From JBECKS01 sp964557005 (GTDB lineage: Bacteria; Pseudomonadota; Gammaproteobacteria; Pseudomonadales; JBECKS01): a stretch of DNA of 64,000 nt. The notes beneath the pieces are model-generated. The model was not told where the DNA came from, made no database searches, and saw only the letters and a list, made by a program, of their open reading frames with translations. The position numbers and the translations under genes were made by a program. The stretch lies in NCBI GenBank assembly GCA_964557005.1, contig CAZKYI010000010.1:1-64000 (forward strand), written 5' to 3'. Shown one piece after another: positions 34,603 to 42,747 of this stretch (its first letter is position 1; each line of letters opens with the position of its first letter).

Positions 34603-35649
34603 CTAAAATTCTGTCGCAGTTCGGTTCTTTTCAAACACAGTCATTATGATGGGCAATTCCTCTTTCAGACTTCTTTCCCACCACGCATGTGCGTGCATAC
34701 CATCGCCGTAGGGTTTGTAGTCGTGCTCAACCCCCAGAGCCAGTAATTTCTGGTGCATGGCGACATTCATGTTATGCACCTGTTTTTCCTGTAGCCACCC
34801 CATAAAACGATAAGGCAGATTCAAGGGATTATAATCGTCCAGCTCACCCTTGTTGCCATTGCCAAAATAAAAGGCGAGATGCTTGCCTTTCAGGTTTTCA
34901 GCCAGACTCAGCGGATTATTTTGCAAACGCACTTGTTCATCAAAAGGCCACAGGCCAAAAATCGTGAAAGGCAAACGTACATCAATAAACGGCGATACGC
35001 CCACCCAACACGCCACCAACCAACCACTAATATCTACCGCACCAGAAAAACTCGATACCGAAGAAAAATACTCAGGAAAGCGTGCGGCAATCACCGTTGC
35101 ACCGTAACCCCCCATTGAAAGCCCGACAATCGCACGTTGTTGTGCACTTGCGTGCGTGCGAAAGTGCTGATCGACCCAAGGGATAACATCTTGAATAAAA
35201 TAACTTTCCCACTGTATTTTCGAGCCGACACTGGCATAACGTGCATCACGATACCAACTGCCTTGTCCGCCGAAAGGTTGCACCAGAATTACGTCCATTC
35301 CTTCGCTGATGGCTTCTATCCCCAAATCTGTCCATTGTGTGTGATCTGCCGCACCGCCATGCAAAAAATAAATAACAGGATATGCAGTGGAAGGCGATTC
35401 GTGATAATTCGCTGGCAAGGTGACCCTCACTGGCATCGGCTTGACCAGAAATTCACTGTCGAGCAGAAAATCATGGCTACGCTCATTCAGCGGCGTTGTT
35501 TCTATGACAGTTATGCCAGAAACAGTTATTCCAGCCGCTTGTGATTCAGCCGCTGAAGTTTCGTGATGCGCGTGCGCCAACGATAAAAAAACACATTGGA
35601 AACACAGCGCCCACAGCGTTGTTCGTAACAACTTGCTACCTGCTATCAT
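34603..35649 (-). CDS. Exported esterase, antigen-85/esterase D family
   Basis: A 348-residue alpha/beta hydrolase with a signal peptide (about residues 1-27, ending LSLAHA). The nucleophile elbow GLSMGGYG lies near residue 176; the oxyanion region FLHGGAADHTQW precedes it and the late DGMHAHAWW supplies the histidine. The layout follows the esterase D / mycolyltransferase-like family (PF00756). Its start overlaps the stop of the upstream SDR gene by four bases, and the 2-OG oxygenase follows it. It probably cleaves an ester at the periplasm or outside the cell. Confidence 0.88.
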   Translation of the reverse strand: MIAGSKLLRTTLWALCFQCVFLSLAHAHHETSAAESQAAGITVSGITVIETTPLNERSHDFLLDSEFLVKPMPVRVTLPANYHESPSTAYPVIYFLHGGAADHTQWTDLGIEAISEGMDVILVQPFGGQGSWYRDARYASVGSKIQWESYFIQDVIPWVDQHFRTHASAQQRAIVGLSMGGYGATVIAARFPEYFSSVSSFSGAVDISGWLVACWVGVSPFIDVRLPFTIFGLWPFDEQVRLQNNPLSLAENLKGKHLAFYFGNGNKGELDDYNPLNLPYRFMGWLQEKQVHNMNVAMHQKLLALGVEHDYKPYGDGMHAHAWWERSLKEELPIIMTVFEKNRTATEF

Positions 35650-36488
35650 TTTAAAAGTTTCATCGCCTGCCAGTTAATAAGGCGCATAATCCATTCATAA
35701 ATAAAAGGCAAAGTTCCTTGTAATTTATGCGCTGCCCAAATATCCCACGATGTAAACACCATATATTTTTTCTTTTGCACGCCGAGCATAATGGCTTTGG
35801 CGGCCTGTTCAGGTGAAACCGCATGTTTCTGGAAGCGCTGAATGGTGGATTGAACATCGGGGCGGTTTTTATCAACCCCCACAATGTTGATGGTTTGCAC
35901 CAGCCCTGTATTCACCGCGCCAGGACACACCAGACTCACATGGATATTGTGCCTGCGCAAATCAAAACGCAGCACTTCACTGATGCCGCGCACACCGAAT
36001 TTGGTGGCGCTGTAAGCTGCATGCAAGGGCAAACCAATCAAACCGGCTGCTGATGAAACATTGACAATATGCCCGCCTTTTTGCGCCTGAATCATCGCAG
36101 GTACAAAACATTCCAGCATGTACACCGGCCCCATTAAATTGATTTCAACCAACTGCCGCCAGTGTTTGATTTCAAGTTGCTCAATGGTGCCCCAGGTGGA
36201 AATTCCGGCGATGTTCATCAATATATCAATACTGTCTACCTGCGCATGTACGGCGTTGGCAAACTGTTTAACCTGCTCATAATCGGAAATATCAAACGCT
36301 TTACTGAGTTTTACCTCACCACGGCCCTGGGCAGTAATTTCCGCAACCGTTGTGTTAAGCATCTGCTCGTTAATATCACACAAAAACAGCACTGCACCTT
36401 CGCGCGCAAAACGCATCGCCGTTGCCTTGCCAATGCCACTGGCTGCACCAGTAATCACGCATCGCTTGCCCTGAAAAGTCTCTGTCAT
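35646..36488 (-). CDS. Short-chain dehydrogenase/reductase
   Basis: Classical SDR of 280 residues. The cofactor motif TGAASGIGKAT (about 13-23), the acidic residue LCDINEQ after the second strand (NAD-type preference), NIAGIS (the NNAG position), catalytic Ser in VNVSSAAG, and YSATK (about 158-162) are intact. The extended C-terminus with a hydrophobic end suggests membrane association. First of the SDR-esterase-oxygenase run. The substrate, probably a hydroxy lipid or sterol, cannot be read from the sequence. Confidence 0.9.
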   Translation of the reverse strand: MTETFQGKRCVITGAASGIGKATAMRFAREGAVLFLCDINEQMLNTTVAEITAQGRGEVKLSKAFDISDYEQVKQFANAVHAQVDSIDILMNIAGISTWGTIEQLEIKHWRQLVEINLMGPVYMLECFVPAMIQAQKGGHIVNVSSAAGLIGLPLHAAYSATKFGVRGISEVLRFDLRRHNIHVSLVCPGAVNTGLVQTINIVGVDKNRPDVQSTIQRFQKHAVSPEQAAKAIMLGVQKKKYMVFTSWDIWAAHKLQGTLPFIYEWIMRLINWQAMKLLK

Positions 36489-36566
36489 GGTGTATTCCCC
36501 TTTTGTAAAGTAAGGTACGGTTTATGACACACTTCAAATAAGCCATCAACATCAATAACTCTACAG

Positions 36567-37220
36567 GTGAGCACATTGAAAACATCCAAAGACATTCTCA
36601 TTCCCGAAGGCGGCTGGCTGGATTTGAATCACGAACGCATTCCTGCCCCCACCTTGCAACAACGCTCATGGTTTTTAAGAAGCCTGTCGCGCGTAGCACG
36701 CGCCTTTCGCAGACCGGATATTCCGAACGTGTTTCTGGTGTTCTACACCCACCCTCGCCTGTTTTGGGCGTGGTTGTTTTTTGCGTCTCGCCTGTTTCCC
36801 TTCGGGCGTTTGCCTGCACGCTTGCGCGAAAAACTGATTGTACGTACCGCGTGGAATAGCCGCTGTCGTTACGAATGGGTGCAGCATATCGAGCTGGCCT
36901 TATCGGTGGGTGTTACCGAAGAAGAAGTGTTCAACCTGAGCAAGGAAGCCGAGGCCATGCAAAAGCCAAAAGAGATTTTGGCCATTAAAGCCTGTGATCA
37001 ACTGTTACAGCAAAAAGTGATTGATGATGAAACATGGAAGGCCTTATCGGAGCACTTTTCGCACAGGCAGCTCATTGAAATCATGATACTGGTCGGCCAT
37101 TACGACATGCTCGCAGGTTTCATCATCAATGCAGGCGTGCAACTTGAACCACACCTTGAAGCATTTATGGAAGGCTTCAACCAGAAACTGCTTGCCAGGC
37201 TAGATTCCGTCCTTCAATAA
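36567..37220 (+). CDS. Carboxymuconolactone decarboxylase-family protein
   Basis: A 217-residue protein with a CMD/AhpD-like helical domain (about 55-160). The typical helix REKLIVRTAWNSRCRYEWVQH aligns with the family's LRVA....YEW..H motif. The CxxC of redox-active AhpD is absent (one Cys only), so a peroxidase role is unlikely. The start is GTG; a TTG three codons later with AGGTGA upstream is an alternative. The last 21 bp overlap the convergent SDR gene. Role unknown; such genes are common beside lipid-oxidation SDRs. Confidence 0.82.
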   Translation: MSTLKTSKDILIPEGGWLDLNHERIPAPTLQQRSWFLRSLSRVARAFRRPDIPNVFLVFYTHPRLFWAWLFFASRLFPFGRLPARLREKLIVRTAWNSRCRYEWVQHIELALSVGVTEEEVFNLSKEAEAMQKPKEILAIKACDQLLQQKVIDDETWKALSEHFSHRQLIEIMILVGHYDMLAGFIINAGVQLEPHLEAFMEGFNQKLLARLDSVLQ

Positions 37221-38027
37221 ATTCCTGCGTGAAAACAAATCACACGCGAGTGGAAAATAACGCTTGGAGTAGTACATAAACCACGCTTCAGGTGACACGG
37301 GAACAACCGCTTTGTTTTTCTGAATGGCTTTCGGAATCGCTCGTGCCACTTTGCTTGGTGGATAGTTGCGCTTCTTGTAAAAACGCACAGCGGTTCTTTT
37401 GAATTTTTCGGCCTGCGCTTCGTCACCTTCAACCAAAGTGTTTTGAATGATGGGTGTGTTCACAATGCCCGGGCAAATCGACGTGACACCAATGTTATGT
37501 TTCGCCAAATCACTTCTTAACGCTTCTGAAAAACCCAAAAAGGCAAACTTGGAGGTGGTGTAGGCAATCATTTCCTTGGTGGCAATAAACGCCGAAGCCG
37601 ACACCATATTCACAATATGCCCGCCTTTTCCTGCTTCAATCATCGCAGGCAAGAAGGCTTCACAAAAATGAATGCCGCCAAACAAATTAATGCCGATGGT
37701 TTTTTCCCAGGTGCTGTGTTTGACATTGAGGAATCTGCCTGCCACACCAATACCTGCGTTATTCACCAGCACATCAACGCTCTGATGTTTTTCGTGAATG
37801 TGTTTGGCCAGTTGTTGCACCTGCTCACGATTGCTTACATCGCATTGAAAGGCTTCCGCCTCCACGCCTTTTGCGCTGAGTTCATCGGCCACTTTTTTCA
37901 CCACATCAAGATTGATGTCGACCAGCAACAGATGCGCACCCAATCTTGCAAATTCTTTGGCAGTTTCCAGACCAATGCCGCTGCCAGCACCAGTGATGAG
38001 CACTTTTTTATTCAGAAATGATTTCAT
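37200..38027 (-). CDS. Short-chain dehydrogenase/reductase
   Basis: Classical SDR of 275 residues with TGAGSGIGLET (about residues 12-22), DINLD after beta-2 (NAD-type), NNAGIG, catalytic Ser in VSASAFI and YTTSK. It is about 35-40 percent alike by eye to the SDR at 35646. Its start overlaps the alpha/beta-hydrolase gene stop by 20 bp on the same strand, forming PF10118-hydrolase-SDR. The substrate is unknown. Confidence 0.9.
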   Translation of the reverse strand: MKSFLNKKVLITGAGSGIGLETAKEFARLGAHLLLVDINLDVVKKVADELSAKGVEAEAFQCDVSNREQVQQLAKHIHEKHQSVDVLVNNAGIGVAGRFLNVKHSTWEKTIGINLFGGIHFCEAFLPAMIEAGKGGHIVNMVSASAFIATKEMIAYTTSKFAFLGFSEALRSDLAKHNIGVTSICPGIVNTPIIQNTLVEGDEAQAEKFKRTAVRFYKKRNYPPSKVARAIPKAIQKNKAVVPVSPEAWFMYYSKRYFPLACDLFSRRNLLKDGI

Positions 38028-38949
38028 GGCCGCTTTCCTCCAAAAATTGGGTAATCAGTGTTGTGACTTGTTCAGGGTGCGTTCTTTGCACCCAATGTTT
38101 TGCATCAATTTCTTTGAAGCTCAACTTGCTTACATAGTCGCTGTAATTGGTTAAAAGCCAGGGACGCACAAATTCATCTTGTGTGGGTATGACAATCTGT
38201 GTGGGTACTTTACAGGCATGCTTGTGTGGTATGCGCGGTGGCAAGGGTATGTTGGTTAAATACAAAAACATGGTGTTAAAAAAACGGTTTTTCACTTCGT
38301 GTGCATTTTGAGCAAGCGACGCATCATCAGCAGGATAACCGTATTGAATCAGTTTACGGTTCACCGCCACATACTGGCTCGAAGAAAATCTAACCGCAGC
38401 TAACGGTGGAAAAACCGCAGCGTATTTACCAAAAGTGCGTATGATTTCAGCCAGTTGATATTTCTGTTCACCACTCACTGACAGCACTTTGTTAAACCAT
38501 GCAACAGGATTCAAAAAACATCGTCGATAAGTGCGCAGCATTAAACCCAGATGCGGGCCTGAAAAACTGCTCCAACTCAATACCCGTTTTGAATACTGCC
38601 GATGAAACACATAAGACCAGCCCAATACCGAACCCCAATCATGTCCAACCAAATGAAAGGTGCCGGTTTCGCCGAGTATTTGATTGGCCACACTGTCAAT
38701 ATCTTGCAGTATGTTGTTAATGCGATATTCAAACGGATTTCCATTTCTGGAACTCTCACCCACGCCTCTTAAATCCAGCGCCAGCACATGGTAGTGCTTC
38801 GCCATCGCCTGTATTTGCAAGCTCCACACATCATGGGTATCCGGAAAACCATGCAAAAACAGCACCGTGGGATTTTCCTTATTGCCCCATTCATAAGCCG
38901 ATATAACAGCGCCCTTACACGGCACCCGATGTTTGATTGTGTTCATCAT
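38008..38949 (-). CDS. Alpha/beta hydrolase, epoxide-hydrolase-like
   Basis: A 313-residue cytoplasmic hydrolase. The oxyanion motif HGFPDTHDVW (about 32-41) and the nucleophile elbow GHDWGS (about 103-108), with aspartate as nucleophile, are the marks of soluble epoxide hydrolases and haloalkane dehalogenases; the late KHWVQRTHPEQV region carries the catalytic histidine. It lies between the PF10118 gene and an SDR with short gaps or overlap, so it is probably in one operon for oxidised lipids. The exact reaction is unproved. Confidence 0.87.
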   Translation of the reverse strand: MMNTIKHRVPCKGAVISAYEWGNKENPTVLFLHGFPDTHDVWSLQIQAMAKHYHVLALDLRGVGESSRNGNPFEYRINNILQDIDSVANQILGETGTFHLVGHDWGSVLGWSYVFHRQYSKRVLSWSSFSGPHLGLMLRTYRRCFLNPVAWFNKVLSVSGEQKYQLAEIIRTFGKYAAVFPPLAAVRFSSSQYVAVNRKLIQYGYPADDASLAQNAHEVKNRFFNTMFLYLTNIPLPPRIPHKHACKVPTQIVIPTQDEFVRPWLLTNYSDYVSKLSFKEIDAKHWVQRTHPEQVTTLITQFLEESGHEIISE

Positions 38950-38973
38950 TTGCCACTCACCTTTATGCGTACT

Positions 38974-39852
38974 CTACGCGTAGTCCAACGCATTGATTTG
39001 GGTCATATCCTTGCCCGATTCATAATCTTTTATCCATCTTTCAATGAGCTGATCATTATCCAACTCACCGGGATGAAATCCTGGCCTGAAATAATTAAAC
39101 AGCGTGGGTATGAAAGCACTGAGCAAACTTTTTTCAGCTTTCCCGCCTTTTTGTACCAGTGCTTTGCACAAACGCCATACCCCTGAAACATAACCAACAT
39201 CATCTTTGCCATACATGTACATCACACCTCTTGCCCACGCTTGCAAAAACAACAGCGTCACAAGGCCATACGCAGTGATTCTCAGAACATAGCTGCCTGA
39301 AACGGCCTGAAAAGCATCAAAACACAAGGCTCGGTGTTCGTATTCCTCAACCGCATGCCAATACAACATGGCACTGATTTCGCTGTCGTCTGATAAAAAA
39401 CGCTCGGGCGATTCCAGCACAATCTGCGCAATCATGGAGGTGTAATGCTCGCCACCTGCTGTAAGCGCAATGTTCAGTTTGGCAAAAAAATCACTCTGCT
39501 CGCCCTTTTTTAACGAGGCATTGAGCACCTTGATGAGGCTCTGTTCTATTTTCCTGAGTTTGACGTAACCCAGTGCATCGAGATGTTCGTTAAACGCTTT
39601 GTGATTACTGGAATGATGCGCTTCCTGACCACAAAAAGCGCCGACCTGCTTTTGCAACTCACCGTCTTCAATTTTGTTTCTGACTTGCCGCATCGCTGGA
39701 ATAAAAAAATCTTCCGCCGCAGGCAGCAGGTAAATCAAGCCATCGACAAAGTGCGTAAGAATCGGATCATCATTCGACCAATGGCGCTTGGGCGGTTTGG
39801 AAAATCGAAAGGCAACCGGCCTTGCTTTCAACGGAATCGATTTTCTGGACAT
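38974..39852 (-). CDS. PF10118 predicted metal-dependent hydrolase
   Basis: A 292-residue protein of the PF10118 family, all-helical and ferritin-like. Putative metal ligands occur as FCGQEAHHSSNHKAFNEHL (about 87-105), GGEHYTSMIAQIVLE and HAVEEYEHRALCFDAF (about 178-193), giving Glu/His clusters. The N-terminal KARPVAFRF and HWSNDDPILTHFVDGL stretch is typical. Often found near AraC regulators and SDRs in lipid-degrading bacteria, as here. The reaction is not known, so the hydrolase name should be taken loosely. Confidence 0.85.
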   Translation of the reverse strand: MSRKSIPLKARPVAFRFSKPPKRHWSNDDPILTHFVDGLIYLLPAAEDFFIPAMRQVRNKIEDGELQKQVGAFCGQEAHHSSNHKAFNEHLDALGYVKLRKIEQSLIKVLNASLKKGEQSDFFAKLNIALTAGGEHYTSMIAQIVLESPERFLSDDSEISAMLYWHAVEEYEHRALCFDAFQAVSGSYVLRITAYGLVTLLFLQAWARGVMYMYGKDDVGYVSGVWRLCKALVQKGGKAEKSLLSAFIPTLFNYFRPGFHPGELDNDQLIERWIKDYESGKDMTQINALDYA

Positions 39853-40012
39853 AGTGCTACCTCACCTCAACCATCATGATGAAGCTTATTAAAGAACTGG
39901 CGCAAGGCAGATTCCAGCAAAAAATATTGCAAGTAAGCATTTTAAGCCATATAACCATCGCCACTGGCTGAAAATACCAATCATAAATTTTACAACAGAC
40001 AAGAAGAACGAC

Positions 40013-41038
40013 ATGGATACCAACACACTGGGCACCACCAACTTCGTCAATTTACTACTCGGCGCTTTTGAAAGGCTGGGCATTCCAGCGCATTTGGCCT
40101 TGAGAGGCACGGGCATCAACGCGCGGCAGCTTCATGCCGAAAACACGGTGGTGCCCTTCAACCACATTCATCTGATTTTTCTCAATGGCCTGATTGTGAG
40201 CCAAAGGCAGCCCGACGAACTCGCCTTTCTGTGCGGCCTGAATACCCACATTAACGCCTATGGCAGTGTGGGGCTGGCCGCCATGAGTGAGGCAACGCTG
40301 GGCAAGGCGATGGATATTTTTTTGAACTACCTGCCCACCTACATGCCCGGGCTGACCATCGAAAAAAAGCACCTCAACCAACAGGTCACACTCACCCTGA
40401 AAAAAAGTGCCAAACACGATGATTTTATTCTCGAACTGATCGATTGCGCACTCATAGGCAGTGCGCTTGCCATGCTGAAAATGATGACGGGCAGAAACTA
40501 CAAACGCTACGCCCGCCTGATTGAGGTGGATTTACCTTTTGCCAAAAAGAAATTCATCACTAACAACCCCGAACTGTCGAATATTCACTTCACTTTTGAA
40601 ACAAAGGTGAGTCAGGTGCGCTTTCATCAATCGCTGCTCGATTTCAAACTGCCGATGGCCAATCCCCAGATTGTGCGGCAGATCATCGAAACCCATACAC
40701 CCAACTTTGCACACAGTAAGCATCTGGGCGGTGCTGTCAAAGCATGGATTCACCACGCATTGTACGATGCACCTTCAAATACACCCCCTCCCATTACGCA
40801 AGCGTGTGAACACTTTGGTATGCCAGAGCGCAGTTTTAATCGAAAACTCAAACAAGAAGGTTACAGCTACAGGCAATTATTACTGGAAGCGCGCATGCTC
40901 AAAGCAGAGCATGAATTGAAAGTGTCTAACAAAAAAATCAGCGTGGTGGCGAGCGAACTGGGCTACAAAGATGTCACCAGTTTTAACAAGGCATTTAAAA
41001 AGTTTTTTGATGTTCAGCCATCGCGGTTAAGGGAGTGA
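40013..41038 (+). CDS. AraC-family transcriptional regulator
   Basis: A 341-residue regulator with an N-terminal ligand-sensing domain (about 15-200, PF12625 type) and a C-terminal double HTH (about 235-340). The HTH is seen in ACEHFGMPERSFNRKLKQEG and the second helix-turn-helix ISVVASELGYKDVTSFNKAFKK-like segment. It is divergent from the PF10118-hydrolase-SDR operon, which it probably controls in response to a lipid or steroid. It stands immediately upstream of the convergent K+ channel gene. Confidence 0.9.
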   Translation: MDTNTLGTTNFVNLLLGAFERLGIPAHLALRGTGINARQLHAENTVVPFNHIHLIFLNGLIVSQRQPDELAFLCGLNTHINAYGSVGLAAMSEATLGKAMDIFLNYLPTYMPGLTIEKKHLNQQVTLTLKKSAKHDDFILELIDCALIGSALAMLKMMTGRNYKRYARLIEVDLPFAKKKFITNNPELSNIHFTFETKVSQVRFHQSLLDFKLPMANPQIVRQIIETHTPNFAHSKHLGGAVKAWIHHALYDAPSNTPPPITQACEHFGMPERSFNRKLKQEGYSYRQLLLEARMLKAEHELKVSNKKISVVASELGYKDVTSFNKAFKKFFDVQPSRLRE

Positions 41039-41047
41039 GGAATAAAT

Positions 41048-41866
41048 TCAATGTGAGCCAAGCAACAATCCGGCAACACTTAAATCCTCATCAATATCTG
41101 GCCAATGAATCCCTTCACCATCACCCAGTAGTGTCCACTTATCACGTTGTACCGAGCTTGCCTGTGAGAGTCTGGGGAACCAGACCAAAGGTGCGGAAAT
41201 GCTGCGACCGTCCGACAAGTCAACAACCAAAGCAACATCTGTACACATAACATTCACTGCCAGCGGGTGAAGCTTAACGGCTTTTTTATCGGCACCAATA
41301 TATGCAGCAATAACAACTACTACCATTAACAACCCTGTTAATGCTTCATACATAGAAAAAGCTTTCATCAACCAGTGAGCTGGCTGAAAATCCCCATAAC
41401 CTAGAGTAGTAATTGTAATAACGCTAAAATATGCGCTCTCGAAGAAATTGTTATGTTCTGGTTTAAATGGTTGTTGCAGCCAATTAAAATAATAAATAAT
41501 AGAAAAATAAATTATGAGCCCTATGTAGCTTTTGAGCGCCATCTGAAGTCGCTCATAAGGCTTCAAATCTGAAGCTTGCTCCTCATTCTTGAGGTGACTT
41601 AGCGCATCCCAGTAGAACGCAAAAACGAGTTCATTAATCCGTGACCACGCTACGAGCAACAAGACCACTGACAAGACCACACAACTTAAGAAATCTGGCC
41701 AAATTGCTGTAATAGCAGAAGCAGCCAATGCGAAACTAAGTTCAGCGTAAATGAAAAAGCGACTCCATGAACGATGAAACTTACCCCTGTTATTGGCTTT
41801 CTCTTTTAGCAAATCAAATAGCATCCTCGTAGGAGACAATATCCAACCTAATATTTTTGCAATCAT
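41048..41866 (-). CDS. Two-TM-type potassium channel
   Basis: A 272-residue membrane protein with a Kir/KcsA-like pore (Ion_trans_2, PF07885). The selectivity filter reads TTLGYGD (about residue 155) in SVITITTLGYGDFQPAHW. Helices are predicted at about 37-75, 115-135 and 165-190. The C-terminal 80 residues form a soluble domain without RCK/TrkA-N motifs (ALVVDLSDGRSISAPLVWFP resembles a DUF2442-type beta fold). It is probably a K+ channel of unknown gating, unrelated to the neighbouring catabolic genes. Confidence 0.82.
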   Translation of the reverse strand: MIAKILGWILSPTRMLFDLLKEKANNRGKFHRSWSRFFIYAELSFALAASAITAIWPDFLSCVVLSVVLLLVAWSRINELVFAFYWDALSHLKNEEQASDLKPYERLQMALKSYIGLIIYFSIIYYFNWLQQPFKPEHNNFFESAYFSVITITTLGYGDFQPAHWLMKAFSMYEALTGLLMVVVVIAAYIGADKKAVKLHPLAVNVMCTDVALVVDLSDGRSISAPLVWFPRLSQASSVQRDKWTLLGDGEGIHWPDIDEDLSVAGLLLGSH

Positions 41867-41961
41867 GGTCGTGTGCGCCCAACAATTTAATTGTGATTAA
41901 TCTTTTATAACAATTAAACCTACAAGCAAAACCACCGCTTAGCAAGAAAATAACCCAAAAC

Positions 41962-42603
41962 TCACCCAGTCAATATTTCCTTGTTTTCAACACCACCATT
42001 GATAGCCAACCCCAAAACCCGCTCAACCAAAGCACTCATGGACAATGCCCCACCGGGTTTATACCAGTACGCCGTCCAGACAATCGCACCATTGAGTAAC
42101 TGGCGCAGGTAAATGGGTTCGATATGGGTCAGCCCTTCCTGTTGCGCTTGCGCCAGCACCTCATGCCACAAATCAAAATAGGCTTTGCGTTCCTTCAACA
42201 AATACTGTTGTTGTTCCTCGGTGAGTGAGCGCCATTCGGATATCAGCACGGCGGTGGCATTGCGGGTTTTACCATGAATAAAAGCCAGCTCAATCACAAT
42301 GAGGGTGCGAATTTTCTGCTCGGTGGTGTCGGCTTCCTCTAGTGCCAGTGCCAGTGCGGTTTCCATTGACACCACCACTTCCTTCATCACCGCAAACAGG
42401 ATTTCGCCCTTGCTGCTGAAATGGTGAAAGATGCTGCCAGACAAAATGCCCACTTCGGCGGCCAGTTCGCGCACTGTGGTTTCGGCATAACCTTTTTCCC
42501 GAAACAGCTTGGCAGCGGCGGCCAGCAAGCGGCCTTTCGGCTGATCGGGGTCGGAAATTTTGCCCTCAGTAATAAGGGTGCGAATGACGGTACCAACTTT
42601 CAT
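41962..42603 (-). CDS. TetR-family transcriptional regulator
   Basis: A 213-residue repressor. The N-terminal HTH (about residues 25-70) shows AAKLFREKGYAETTVRELA and GSIFHHFSSKGEILFAVM; the rest is the helical ligand-binding domain. It is divergent from the atuA operon, with a perfect ACCAAGC/GCTTGGT palindrome between them, so it is the likely local repressor, comparable to AtuR of Pseudomonas. The inducer is probably an acyl-CoA. Confidence 0.9.
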   Translation of the reverse strand: MKVGTVIRTLITEGKISDPDQPKGRLLAAAAKLFREKGYAETTVRELAAEVGILSGSIFHHFSSKGEILFAVMKEVVVSMETALALALEEADTTEQKIRTLIVIELAFIHGKTRNATAVLISEWRSLTEEQQQYLLKERKAYFDLWHEVLAQAQQEGLTHIEPIYLRQLLNGAIVWTAYWYKPGGALSMSALVERVLGLAINGGVENKEILTG

Positions 42604-42652
42604 GGACTGGAAACTAGCTGCGTTGTTTAAGGCATATTAGGTTCGCTTGCTA

Positions 42653-42670
42653 ACCAAGCGCTTGCTTGGT
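42653..42670. promoter_or_regulatory. TetR operator between tetR and atuA
   Basis: An 18-bp palindrome with perfect 7-bp arms ACCAAGC and GCTTGGT and a 4-bp spacer, 50-67 bp upstream of the TetR start and 78-95 bp upstream of atuA. The site position and symmetry are typical for a TetR-family repressor controlling divergent genes. Seen in the sequence; binding inferred. Confidence 0.7.
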
Positions 42671-42747
42671 AGTATCAGGCATCATTATAATGGATGCAAC
42701 AGGAAATTCCCGACCCGTACTAAGCCTGTACTAATGAAGGAGGGGCT

